Below, piece after piece: positions 1 through 5,906 of a stretch of DNA of 7,133 nt. This DNA comes from an uncultured Altererythrobacter sp. (GTDB lineage Bacteria > Pseudomonadota > Alphaproteobacteria > Sphingomonadales > Sphingomonadaceae). The stretch is taken from assembly GCA_946886175.1 (NCBI GenBank), contig CAMPIA010000060.1, positions 1-7,133 on the forward strand, read 5' to 3'. The notes below the pieces were generated by a model. That model had not been told where the DNA came from and did no database searches. It saw only the letters and a list, made by a program, of their open reading frames with translations. The translations under genes and the position numbers were made by a program. How positions within the stretch are numbered: the first letter of the stretch is position 1; each line of letters opens with the position of its first letter.

Positions 1-123
1 TCGCACAGGGCTGTGCCGGGGTAGGACGGGCGCGAGGTAGGGCGGAGTTAAGCACGCGGGTTAACCGACCCGGGTGCCCCGATGCGCTAGAGCGGCCGTT
101 TCCCGCCCGGTGCGGGATGGCCT

Positions 124-130
124 GGAGAAG
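124..130 (+). promoter_or_regulatory. Ribosome binding site that decides the start of the first gene
   Basis: The sequence GGAGAAG stands 4 nt before the ATG at 135 (7 nt counted from the GGAG core). The in-frame ATG at 117 has no comparable purine-rich element upstream. This favours 135 as the start. The frame is open from base 3 without an in-frame ATG, GTG or TTG before 117, so a longer protein beginning outside the window cannot be strictly excluded. Confidence 0.65.
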
Positions 131-134
131 CGCC

Positions 135-911
135 ATGCAGCTTGTGCCGTTCGTCCGCGAGACCCTTGCCGTGCTGCGCGAAGTCGCGCTCGCGCGCAGC
201 CTGCGCACCGCCGCGCTGTTCCTCTTGCCCTACGCCGGATTGCTCGTCGGCCTGGATGTGGCCGCGCACTACGGCGAACTGACCGATGCGCATCTGCCGG
301 TGCAGTTCTTCCTCGCCTCCGACGGGGGCTTCGGCGAATGGCTCGAATATGCGCTGACCTTCGCGGTCGCGGCGATGCTGCTGGTCATGTGGCGGTGGGA
401 GCGCGCGAGCGTCTATCTCGCCAACGCCGCGCTGTTCGCCTGGTTGACGCTCGACAACAGCGTCGAGATTCACGAGCGTTTCGGCCATGCTTTCGAGGCG
501 TGGTTCGCCGGATGGCCGCTGCCGGTCGCGCCGAACGACATCGGCGAGGCGAGCCTGTTCCTCGGCATAGGCGGGTTCTGGCTCACCGCGCTCTGGCTCA
601 GCCTGCGCAATGCGCGGCTGCGCCCTGCGATCGAATCGCTGATCCTCGCCGGATGCGTCGCAGGGGCGGCGTTCTTCGGGGTGGTGGTCGATATGATGGT
701 CGTGTGGGGCCCGCACACGCAGGCCATGATCGAGGTCGAGACTTTCATCGAGGACGGCGGCGAATTCGCGATGATCTGCGTGGCATTCCTGATCGCGGTC
801 GCGCTGTTCGATGGCGCGCGGCGCAGGCGCGCTCAGGCTGCGAATTTCTCCCCCGCCATTTCTTCCGAGAGCGTCCACAGCCGCTCGGCATTGCCCGGAT
901 CGACCGCGTAG
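135..911 (+). CDS. Multi-pass inner-membrane protein of unrecognised family
   Basis: The 258-residue product has about six hydrophobic segments, near residues 25-44, 67-86, 92-107, 139-158, 167-190 and 209-226, so it should sit in the cytoplasmic membrane. I do not recognise the family with certainty. Polar residues lie in or at the edges of the membrane spans: Asp41, His45, Glu69, a Leu-Asp-Asn-Ser-Val-Glu-Ile-His-Glu stretch at 106-114, Asp186, His194, and Glu-Asp-Gly-Gly-Glu at 206-210. Acidic plus histidine residues in a membrane bundle can bind metal in intramembrane hydrolases, but that is inference only. The last 26 residues are hydrophilic and are encoded antisense to the 3' end of the convergent dehydrogenase, so this tail is probably not conserved. 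The start at 135 is chosen for its Shine-Dalgarno; an ATG at 117 would add six residues. Confidence 0.8.
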   Translation: MQLVPFVRETLAVLREVALARSLRTAALFLLPYAGLLVGLDVAAHYGELTDAHLPVQFFLASDGGFGEWLEYALTFAVAAMLLVMWRWERASVYLANAALFAWLTLDNSVEIHERFGHAFEAWFAGWPLPVAPNDIGEASLFLGIGGFWLTALWLSLRNARLRPAIESLILAGCVAGAAFFGVVVDMMVVWGPHTQAMIEVETFIEDGGEFAMICVAFLIAVALFDGARRRRAQAANFSPAISSESVHSRSALPGSTA

Positions 912-1795
912 CTGCGCACCCCGCCAGCGGGGTCGGCGTCGTCGACCGCGGCGACATGGCAATCCTCGGCATAGAGCCCGCCGCGCCCCTCCAGTTCGTC
1001 GGCGGTGGCGACCCAGCAGGTCGTCGCCGCGCCTTGCGGGATGGTCTTGAAGCCCTGCGCGGGCGTGCCGCTTTTCTCCGCCAGCTTGCGGATCCGGTCG
1101 GCCATCCACGCGCGGTCCTCCTCGCTCATATGCCGCCCGAGGTTGGTCTGGATGCCGCCCGGATGAAGCGCGTAAGCGTGGATACCGCGCGCGCCGAGGC
1201 GCTTCTCCAGCCCGACCGCGAACAGGATATTGGCGGTCTTCGACTGGCCGTAGCTGGCCCATTTCTGATAGTCGCGGTTCTCGAAGTTCGGATCGTCGAA
1301 ATGCACCTGGTCGATATGGTGCCCGCGGCTCGAGAGGTTGACGATGCGCGGCCGATCGCCCTTCTCGACCAGCGGCAGCAGTTCCTTCGTCAGCACGAAG
1401 TGGCCGAGGTGGTTGGTGCCGAACTGCATCTCGAACCCGTCGGCGGTTTCGCCCTGCGGGCATGCCATCACGCCCGCGTTGTTGATCAGCAGGTCGATCT
1501 TGTCGAAGCGGTCGCGCGCTTCGCTGCCGCATTTGCGGACGCTGTCGAGCGAGGCGAGGTCGCATACGATCGTATCGACCTCGGCCCCGGTCGCACCGCG
1601 TATTTCGCGCGCCGCGTCATCGAGCTTGCCGGCGTCGCGACCGGCCAGGATGACATGCGCACCCCTGGCCGCCATCGCGCGCGCGGTTTCCTGGCCCAGC
1701 CCCGAATAGCCGCCGGTGATGAACGCGGTGCGGCCCGAAAGGTCGCACCCCTCGAGCACTTCGTCCGCGGTGCTCGTCGCCCCGAATTGCGCCAT
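833..1795 (-). CDS. Short-chain dehydrogenase/reductase, retinol-dehydrogenase-like
   Basis: The 320-residue product is a cytoplasmic NAD(P)-dependent oxidoreductase of the classical SDR fold. The cofactor glycine motif TGGYSGLG is at residues 28-35, Asn-Asn-Ala-Gly at 105-108, the structural Asn in GTNHLGHF at 128, a catalytic Ser in VNLSSRG at 155-156, and Tyr182-x-x-x-Lys186. The arginine in AGRD (53) after the second strand suggests a preference for NADP(H), by family analogy. The length and the LHPGGIQTNLGRH segment after the active site resemble retinol dehydrogenase and WW-domain-oxidoreductase-like SDRs. The substrate cannot be told from sequence. The start is supported by GGAGAG on the minus strand (1803-1808), 7 nt from the ATG. 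The gene is divergent from the exported isoaspartyl peptidase, and its last 79 bases are shared antisense with the membrane protein gene. Confidence 0.93.
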   Translation of the reverse strand: MAQFGATSTADEVLEGCDLSGRTAFITGGYSGLGQETARAMAARGAHVILAGRDAGKLDDAAREIRGATGAEVDTIVCDLASLDSVRKCGSEARDRFDKIDLLINNAGVMACPQGETADGFEMQFGTNHLGHFVLTKELLPLVEKGDRPRIVNLSSRGHHIDQVHFDDPNFENRDYQKWASYGQSKTANILFAVGLEKRLGARGIHAYALHPGGIQTNLGRHMSEEDRAWMADRIRKLAEKSGTPAQGFKTIPQGAATTCWVATADELEGRGGLYAEDCHVAAVDDADPAGGVRSYAVDPGNAERLWTLSEEMAGEKFAA

Positions 1796-1869
1796 GTCCC
1801 GTCTCTCCGATTGCCGATCGCCGCTATCCTGTGCCGTCGCCCGCGCCCGGGCAAGCGATAACTCGGCCC

Positions 1870-1897
1870 TTGTCCCGGCCGCATCACGCGCTAGCGT
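1870..1897 (+). promoter_or_regulatory. Possible promoter of the isoaspartyl peptidase gene
   Basis: TTGTCC at 1870-1875 and TAGCGT at 1892-1897 are separated by 16 nt and could act as -35 and -10 elements. If so, transcription would begin close to 1904-1905, at the ATG itself, giving a leaderless or nearly leaderless mRNA. This would fit the weak Shine-Dalgarno before that ATG (only GGCGGGC). In GC-rich DNA such matches arise by chance, so this is tentative. Confidence 0.3.
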
Positions 1898-1904
1898 GGC
1901 GGGC

Positions 1905-2906
1905 ATGATCAAGACTTCGGCCGCGCTGCTTGCGCTCCTCGCCCTGTTCCCCGTCACTTCGCTCGCGGCGCAGGAGGCCGAGCCGGGGCCCGCGTGGTCG
2001 CTCGCGATCCACGGCGGGGCGGGCACGCTCCTGCGCGAGAACATGAGCGCGGAGCAGGAAGCCGAATATCGGGCGGCGATGCAGAGCGCGCTCGACGCGG
2101 GCGCGAAAGTGCTGGCCGAAGGCGGCTCGGCGCTCGACGCGGTGGAGGCGGTGATCGTGCTGCTGGAGGACGATCCCAAGTTCAACGCGGGGCGCGGCGC
2201 GGTGTTCACCTGGGAGGGCACCAACGAGATGGACGCCTCGATCATGGACGGCAGCACGCGCGCCGCCGGAGCGATCGCGGGCGTCGGCACCGTGCGACAC
2301 CCGATCCGGCTGGCGCGCGCGGTGATGGAGGACGGGCGCCACGTGTTCCTTTCGGGCGACGGGGCCGAGCAGTTCGCGGCGGAGAAGGGCCTCGAATCGA
2401 AGCCGCCCGAATGGTTCGCGACCGAGCATCGCCGCAGGCAGCTCGAGGAAATGAAGACGCACAACCTGTCCGCGCTCGATGTGGAGTTCAAGTTCGGCAC
2501 CGTGGGCGCGGTCGCCCGCGATCAGGCCGGGCATCTCGCGGCGGGCACCTCGACCGGCGGGATGACCGGCAAGCGCTGGGGCCGGATCGGCGATTCGCCG
2601 GTGATCGGGGCTGGCACCTGGGCCGACGACCGCGCCTGTGCGGTCTCCGCCACCGGCTGGGGCGAATACTTCATCCGTGTCGGCGTCGCGCACGCGATCT
2701 GCGACCGGATGCTGCTCGCGGGCGAAGGCGTGCAGCAGGCGGCCGACACGGTGATGGCCGATGTCGCCGAACTGGGCGGCGACGGCGGAGTGATCGTCGT
2801 CTCGAAGGATGGCGAGGCGGTGTTCAGCTTCAACACCCCGGGCATGTACCGCGGCCGCGCCGACAGCGAGGGCCTGAACGAAGTGGCGATCTTCGCGGAG
2901 GATTGA
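1905..2906 (+). CDS. iaaA: Exported isoaspartyl peptidase / plant-type L-asparaginase (Ntn-hydrolase)
   Basis: The 333-residue product belongs to the threonine Ntn-hydrolases that cleave isoaspartyl dipeptides and hydrolyse L-asparagine. An N-terminal signal peptide is visible (Lys3, a hydrophobic run of Ala and Leu at 6-20, then AAQ), with likely cleavage near residues 21-23, so the enzyme should act in the periplasm. Family landmarks are IHGGAG (35-40), NAGRGAVF (94-101), MDASIMDG (109-116) and the autocleavage site FGTVGAV with the nucleophile Thr199. Processing before Thr199 would give alpha and beta subunits. Thr217, Arg227, Asp230 and Thr250-Gly251 match the substrate-binding residues of E. 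coli IaaA at identical offsets from the nucleophile, so the enzyme looks intact. The ATG at 1905 is chosen because it starts the signal peptide; upstream in-frame ATGs would put non-homologous residues before it and overlap the divergent dehydrogenase. The gene converges on the beta-lactamase gene, leaving 41 bp in which I see no convincing terminator. Confidence 0.95.
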   Translation: MIKTSAALLALLALFPVTSLAAQEAEPGPAWSLAIHGGAGTLLRENMSAEQEAEYRAAMQSALDAGAKVLAEGGSALDAVEAVIVLLEDDPKFNAGRGAVFTWEGTNEMDASIMDGSTRAAGAIAGVGTVRHPIRLARAVMEDGRHVFLSGDGAEQFAAEKGLESKPPEWFATEHRRRQLEEMKTHNLSALDVEFKFGTVGAVARDQAGHLAAGTSTGGMTGKRWGRIGDSPVIGAGTWADDRACAVSATGWGEYFIRVGVAHAICDRMLLAGEGVQQAADTVMADVAELGGDGGVIVVSKDGEAVFSFNTPGMYRGRADSEGLNEVAIFAED

Positions 2907-2947
2907 GCGAGCCTCTCACCCTCGCCCGGGACGACGTGGGGGGCAGG

Positions 2948-3847
2948 TCACTCGCCGGCCGCATACCGCGCGATAATCCGCCCGACTTCGGCCAGCACCG
3001 CCTCGGCGTCCGGGTCGGCCACGGTGTGCTGACTCGCGGCGCGGAAATAGGCGGCGAAGGTCAGCGGCGCGCGGCCCGGCGGCTCGACATAGCCGACATC
3101 GACATACACGCTGCCCATGCCCGGCCAGAGCGAGGTGCCGGTCTTGTCGCCTGCCGGCCACTCGGGCGGGAAGCCCGCGCGCACGCGCCTGGCGCCGGTG
3201 CGCGTCTCGGCCATCCACAGCTTGAGCGTCGCGCGCGCCGCTTCGGCGAGCGCGTCACCGTAGAGGAGCTCGCTCAGCGTACGCGCCATTGCGGCCGGGG
3301 TGGTGGTGTCCAAGATCTCGCCGGGCGGGACGTCGTTGAGCGCGGGCTCGGTGCGGTCGAGCCGGCTCGTCTCGTCGCCGAGCGAGCGCCAGAACGCGGT
3401 CAGCCGCTCGGGCCCTCCGAGCCGCGCCAGCAGGACGTTGGCGGCGGTGTTGTCGCTGATCTTCTGGGTCGCTTCGGCGAGTTCGCGCAAGGTCGCGCCT
3501 TCCGCGAGCCGCTCCTTCGCGAACGGCGCGTAGTCGAGCAGGTCGGCCTGGGTCCAGGTCACGCGCTCGTCCGCGTCGAGCTCGCCGGTCGCGTCGAGCT
3601 GGAGCACCAGCGCGGCGAGCGAGAGCTTGAACGAGGAGAGGTGCGGGAAACGCGCGAAGTCGCTGTGCCCCCAGACCCGGCCGGTCCCGGTGTCGAGCAC
3701 GCCGACCCCGAGCGTGCCGTTGGCCGAGCTCTCCAGTATCCGCAGCAGTGCGCCGAAGCGCCCCGCGCGGTCGCGCTCGATCGGCACGCAGGCGCCTGCC
3801 GCCAGCGCCAGCGCGGATCCGAGCAGCGTCCTTCGGTCGATCCTCAC
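2948..3847 (-). CDS. bla: Class A (serine) beta-lactamase
   Basis: The 299-residue product hydrolyses beta-lactam antibiotics outside the cytoplasmic membrane. All class A motifs are present: Ser71-Ser-Phe-Lys74 (nucleophile and general base), Ser131-Asp132-Asn133, Glu167-Pro-Ala-Leu-Asn171 in the omega loop, and Lys235-Thr-Gly237. Tyr106 matches Ambler 105. Arg221 aligns with Ambler Arg220, the arrangement in KPC-type and Streptomyces class A enzymes that lack Arg244; I see no arginine at the Ambler 244 position. No cysteine precedes the nucleophile serine, so the Cys69-Cys238 disulphide of class A carbapenemases is absent. The N-terminus has Arg5-Arg6 before a hydrophobic stretch ending in AGAC (17-20), so export could be by the Tat pathway and Cys20 could carry lipid, although the lipobox is poor. 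The GTG start overlaps the TGA of the GNAT gene as GTGA, indicating translational coupling. No AmpR- or BlaI-type regulator is in the window. The substrate spectrum cannot be inferred. Confidence 0.93.
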   Translation of the reverse strand: MRIDRRTLLGSALALAAGACVPIERDRAGRFGALLRILESSANGTLGVGVLDTGTGRVWGHSDFARFPHLSSFKLSLAALVLQLDATGELDADERVTWTQADLLDYAPFAKERLAEGATLRELAEATQKISDNTAANVLLARLGGPERLTAFWRSLGDETSRLDRTEPALNDVPPGEILDTTTPAAMARTLSELLYGDALAEAARATLKLWMAETRTGARRVRAGFPPEWPAGDKTGTSLWPGMGSVYVDVGYVEPPGRAPLTFAAYFRAASQHTVADPDAEAVLAEVGRIIARYAAGE

Positions 3848-4308
3848 AGCCACTTCTCCATGCACAGGCTGAATTCGTCGGAGACATAGTCGCCGAACGC
3901 CGGGCATTCGGCAAACCCGTGTTTCCGGTAGAGGTGCACGGCGGGCAGGAACGGCTCGGGCCGCCCGGTCTCGAGCCCGACCCAGCGATAGCCGCGCGCC
4001 TCGGCCTCGGCCATCAGGTGGCGCAGGATCGCCTCGCCCGCGCCCTTGCCGCGATAGGCGGGCGCGGCGCGCATCGACTTCAGCTCGCCGCGATCGGATG
4101 CGAGTTCCTTCAATGCGCCGACCGCGGCCAGTGCGCTCCCGTCCCACGCAGCGAAGAAAGAGACCTCGGGCGCGCGCAGCCGCTCGGCGGGCAGGGCGTG
4201 GACGCTGCACGCGGGCGACCAGCGATGCATCTCGTCGAGGTGCGCCTGCAGCAGCGCAAGCACCGCCTCGCCGGTGCAGTCGTCGCGGACGATCCGGTAG
4301 CTTGTCAT
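3844..4308 (-). CDS. GNAT-family N-acetyltransferase (YsnE/PsiE-like)
   Basis: The 154-residue cytoplasmic protein transfers an acetyl group from acetyl-CoA to an unidentified small molecule or amine. The acetyl-CoA binding signature is Arg-Gly-Lys-Gly-Ala-Gly (86-91), preceded by the LKSMRAAPAYRG strand and loop. The C-terminal part has LYRKHGF (126-132), the usual late GNAT motif. The beginning MTSYRIVRDD and the ELKSMR segment resemble the small YsnE/PsiE-type acetyltransferases, though I cannot verify this without a search. The ATG at 4308 is preferred because the recognisable family sequence begins there. Its Shine-Dalgarno (GGGAA on the minus strand, 4312-4316) is close and weak. An in-frame GTG at 4323 would add five residues and has AGGAG only 1 nt before it. 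The gene is first in a coupled pair with the beta-lactamase. No aminoglycoside- or drug-specific signature is visible, so a resistance role is not implied by family. Confidence 0.9.
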   Translation of the reverse strand: MTSYRIVRDDCTGEAVLALLQAHLDEMHRWSPACSVHALPAERLRAPEVSFFAAWDGSALAAVGALKELASDRGELKSMRAAPAYRGKGAGEAILRHLMAEAEARGYRWVGLETGRPEPFLPAVHLYRKHGFAECPAFGDYVSDEFSLCMEKWL

Positions 4309-4372
4309 GCGTTCCCGTTTCACGCTCCTGGCGGCCTTGGCAAGCGCCGCGGCGCCGATCCCGAATCCGACT

Positions 4373-4476
4373 CGACTCCATCACATCGACGGGCGTAATC
4401 CCGTCGCACTTTGGGGCCGGCCGGAAAAGGTCGCCCACTCCCGACTCCAAGGCATCGACGCCGGGGCGGTATCCCG
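4373..4476. repeat. Imperfect direct repeat upstream of the small secreted protein gene
   Basis: Two related segments lie in the 200 bp between divergent starts. The first (4373-4403) reads CGACTCCA, three bases, CATCGACG, then a GC-rich spacer and ATCCCG. The second (4442-4476) has the same three blocks in the same order with a spacer about 4 bases longer. The copies are 69 bp apart. They could be tandem protein-binding sites or the remains of a local duplication, or chance. I see no convincing -35/-10 pair in this region. Confidence 0.4.
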
Positions 4477-4508
4477 CCGCCGCCGGATGCAATGGAGAGA
4501 CCACGGAA

Positions 4509-4958
4509 ATGAAAAAGTTTGCACTCGTCGCGCTCGGCGCGGCAACGCTTTCGTTCGGCTTGCCGCAAGCCGCATCGGCCCAATCGGCCTATCCCGTCGA
4601 TCCGGGAGACTACGTCGAAGTCGGGATGATCTCGGTCGAAGACGGCCATGCGCTCGATTACGCCAATTACCTCGCCGAAGGCTATCGCACCTCGCAGGAT
4701 TTCGCGAAGGCCCAGGGCTGGATCACCGACTACCAGATCTGGACCAGCGTGAACCCGCGCGATGGCGAGGCCGACGTCTATCTCGTGACGTGGTTTCCCA
4801 ACTTCGCCGACGCTGAGGAAGACATGCGCCGCAACCAGCTGTTCCTCGACCACATGAAGCGCACCGAAGCGCAGTTGCAAGCCGAGTCGGGCAAGCGCGC
4901 CGAGTACCGCCGGCAGACAGGCTCGATGCTGTTCCGGGTGCAGAACTGGAACGACTGA
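4509..4958 (+). CDS. Small secreted protein of unknown function
   Basis: The 149-residue product begins with a clear Sec signal peptide: Lys2-Lys3, a hydrophobic core at 4-19, and a cleavage site after ASA (22-24). The mature protein of about 125 residues should be periplasmic or secreted. It has no cysteine and is rich in acidic and aromatic residues: YVEVGMISVEDGH near 35-47, an amphipathic segment at 49-70, a WFPNFADAEEDM stretch at 95-106, and a charged helix at 107-135. The order beta strand, helix, strand, Trp/Tyr-rich strand, helix, and a final strand ending in Gln-Asn-Trp recalls ferredoxin-like dimeric alpha-beta barrel proteins, but this is inferred from pattern only and I assign no function. 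The start is supported by GGAGAG at 4494-4499, 9 nt from the ATG. The gene stands alone, divergent from the GNAT gene and 27 bp from the convergent stop of the RDD gene. Confidence 0.85.
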   Translation: MKKFALVALGAATLSFGLPQAASAQSAYPVDPGDYVEVGMISVEDGHALDYANYLAEGYRTSQDFAKAQGWITDYQIWTSVNPRDGEADVYLVTWFPNFADAEEDMRRNQLFLDHMKRTEAQLQAESGKRAEYRRQTGSMLFRVQNWND

Positions 4959-4985
4959 CGAGAGAGTGGCGGGGCGGACGGGTTC

Positions 4986-5906
4986 CTAGCTGAACTTGTC
5001 CGCCTTGCGCTTGCCGAAGCGCATATCGCCTTCGAGCCGGGCGCGAAGCTGGGCGTAGAACGCCTCGAGGAAGGCGCGCTCGTCGCCGCTGCCGGGATTC
5101 CAGCCGACCTTGCGGCAGATCGCTGCATGGACCGATTCGAGCGCTTCGGGCCGACCGTCGCGCAGCACCCGTTCGAGCGTCTGGAGTTCGTATTCGCCGT
5201 AGACCGCAAGCTCGGCCTCGCCGAAGTGGTATTCGGCCCCGGTCAGCTCGCTCGAGCCTGCGCGCGCGGCGCCTTCGGTCGAGAGCGCCTCGGCCAGCTT
5301 GGCGCGCGGCGCCTCGACCACCCAGGTGCCCGCGATCAGGTCGCCCGCGCGCAAAACGTCGCGATTGAAGAATGGGAGCAGCACGAAGACGAGGAGCCAG
5401 GCGCCCGCGGCGACTGCGGCCAGATCCCCATCGCCGCTGGGCGGGTTTCGCAGGATGATCAGCGGCACGAACAGCTCGATGTCGCGCAGCAGATTGCGCG
5501 CGACCACCGCCTCGGGGGTAAGCCGCCCGCCGTCGCGAGAGGCGACGCGGATGCCCGCCGCGCGCTTGCCGAAGGTCGCCCCACGCGGCCCCATCTCCAT
5601 GACCATGAAATAGCCGTTCCACAGCAGGAACCAGAACAGCGTCCAGAACACATTGATGAATTCCGCCGCGCCGCTCAGCGCTGCGGGATCGCCGGCGGCC
5701 TCGAACAGCCCGGCCCCGATCCAGGTCAGGGTCAGCGCAACGGTCACCGCCACCACGAACATGATCATCAGGTCGAGAAGCAGCGCCCCGGCGCGCGCGC
5801 TGCGGCTGGCGACGGTGAAGGGCAGCGCGATGCCTTCGGGCGTCACCACCTCGCGGTGGCGCTTCGCCCGGTGCGCGAGATGCGGTGCGGTTGGCGCGAC
5901 GCTCAT
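4986..5906 (-). CDS. RDD-family integral membrane protein
   Basis: The 306-residue product has the RDD domain (roughly residues 30-197), a membrane module of unclear biochemical role found in many bacteria. Family marks are the Arg38 and Asp45 pair at the first membrane span (SRSARAGALLLD), the loop FGKRAAGIRV (112-121), and NRDVLRAGDLIAGTWVV (181-197). Hydrophobic spans lie near 40-66, 83-105, 144-153 and 164-180. A soluble C-terminal extension of about 110 residues (198-306) follows, with GEYELQTLERVLRDGRPE (237-254) and a charged end; it is longer than a minimal RDD protein and probably cytoplasmic. The ATG overlaps the TGA of the preceding SpoIIM-like gene as ATGA, so translation is probably coupled and the two proteins may work together in the membrane. 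It is the last gene of its unit and ends in TAG, 27 bp from a convergent stop, with no recognisable hairpin terminator between. Confidence 0.92.
   Translation of the reverse strand: MSVAPTAPHLAHRAKRHREVVTPEGIALPFTVASRSARAGALLLDLMIMFVVAVTVALTLTWIGAGLFEAAGDPAALSGAAEFINVFWTLFWFLLWNGYFMVMEMGPRGATFGKRAAGIRVASRDGGRLTPEAVVARNLLRDIELFVPLIILRNPPSGDGDLAAVAAGAWLLVFVLLPFFNRDVLRAGDLIAGTWVVEAPRAKLAEALSTEGAARAGSSELTGAEYHFGEAELAVYGEYELQTLERVLRDGRPEALESVHAAICRKVGWNPGSGDERAFLEAFYAQLRARLEGDMRFGKRKADKFS

Noticed and set aside
3..16. Short hairpin GCACAG/CTGTGC at the window start
   Set aside because: Six pairs with a 2-base loop and no T-run is too little for a terminator call, and the gene it would end lies outside the window.
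48..64. TTAA, 9 bases, TTAA resembling a CtrA site
   Set aside because: The known alphaproteobacterial CtrA site has 7 bases between the half-sites; the 9-base spacing does not fit, and no promoter is seen next to it.
74..1861. A 595-codon open frame on the plus strand
   Set aside because: It runs antisense to the dehydrogenase and out of frame with the membrane protein gene. Its translation is Arg/Ala/Gly-rich without domain features. Long shadow frames are expected at this base composition.
1796..2500. N-terminal extension of the dehydrogenase frame by 235 codons
   Set aside because: The frame is open through the antisense of the peptidase gene, but the SDR fold begins just after the ATG at 1795, which has a good Shine-Dalgarno.
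2907..2947. Possible bidirectional terminator between the peptidase and beta-lactamase genes
   Set aside because: The 41 bp contain only short GC palindromes such as CCCGGG and no T-run on either strand.
3848..4504. N-terminal extension of the beta-lactamase frame by 219 codons
   Set aside because: It overlaps the whole GNAT gene in another frame. The GTGA junction and the signal sequence after the GTG mark the true start.
4307..4816. A plus-strand frame starting MRSRFTLLAALASAAAP, which looks like a signal peptide
   Set aside because: Its ATG shares CATG with the GNAT start, but after about 65 codons it becomes an out-of-frame reading of the secreted protein gene with arginine-rich sequence. 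The signal-like start is probably chance.
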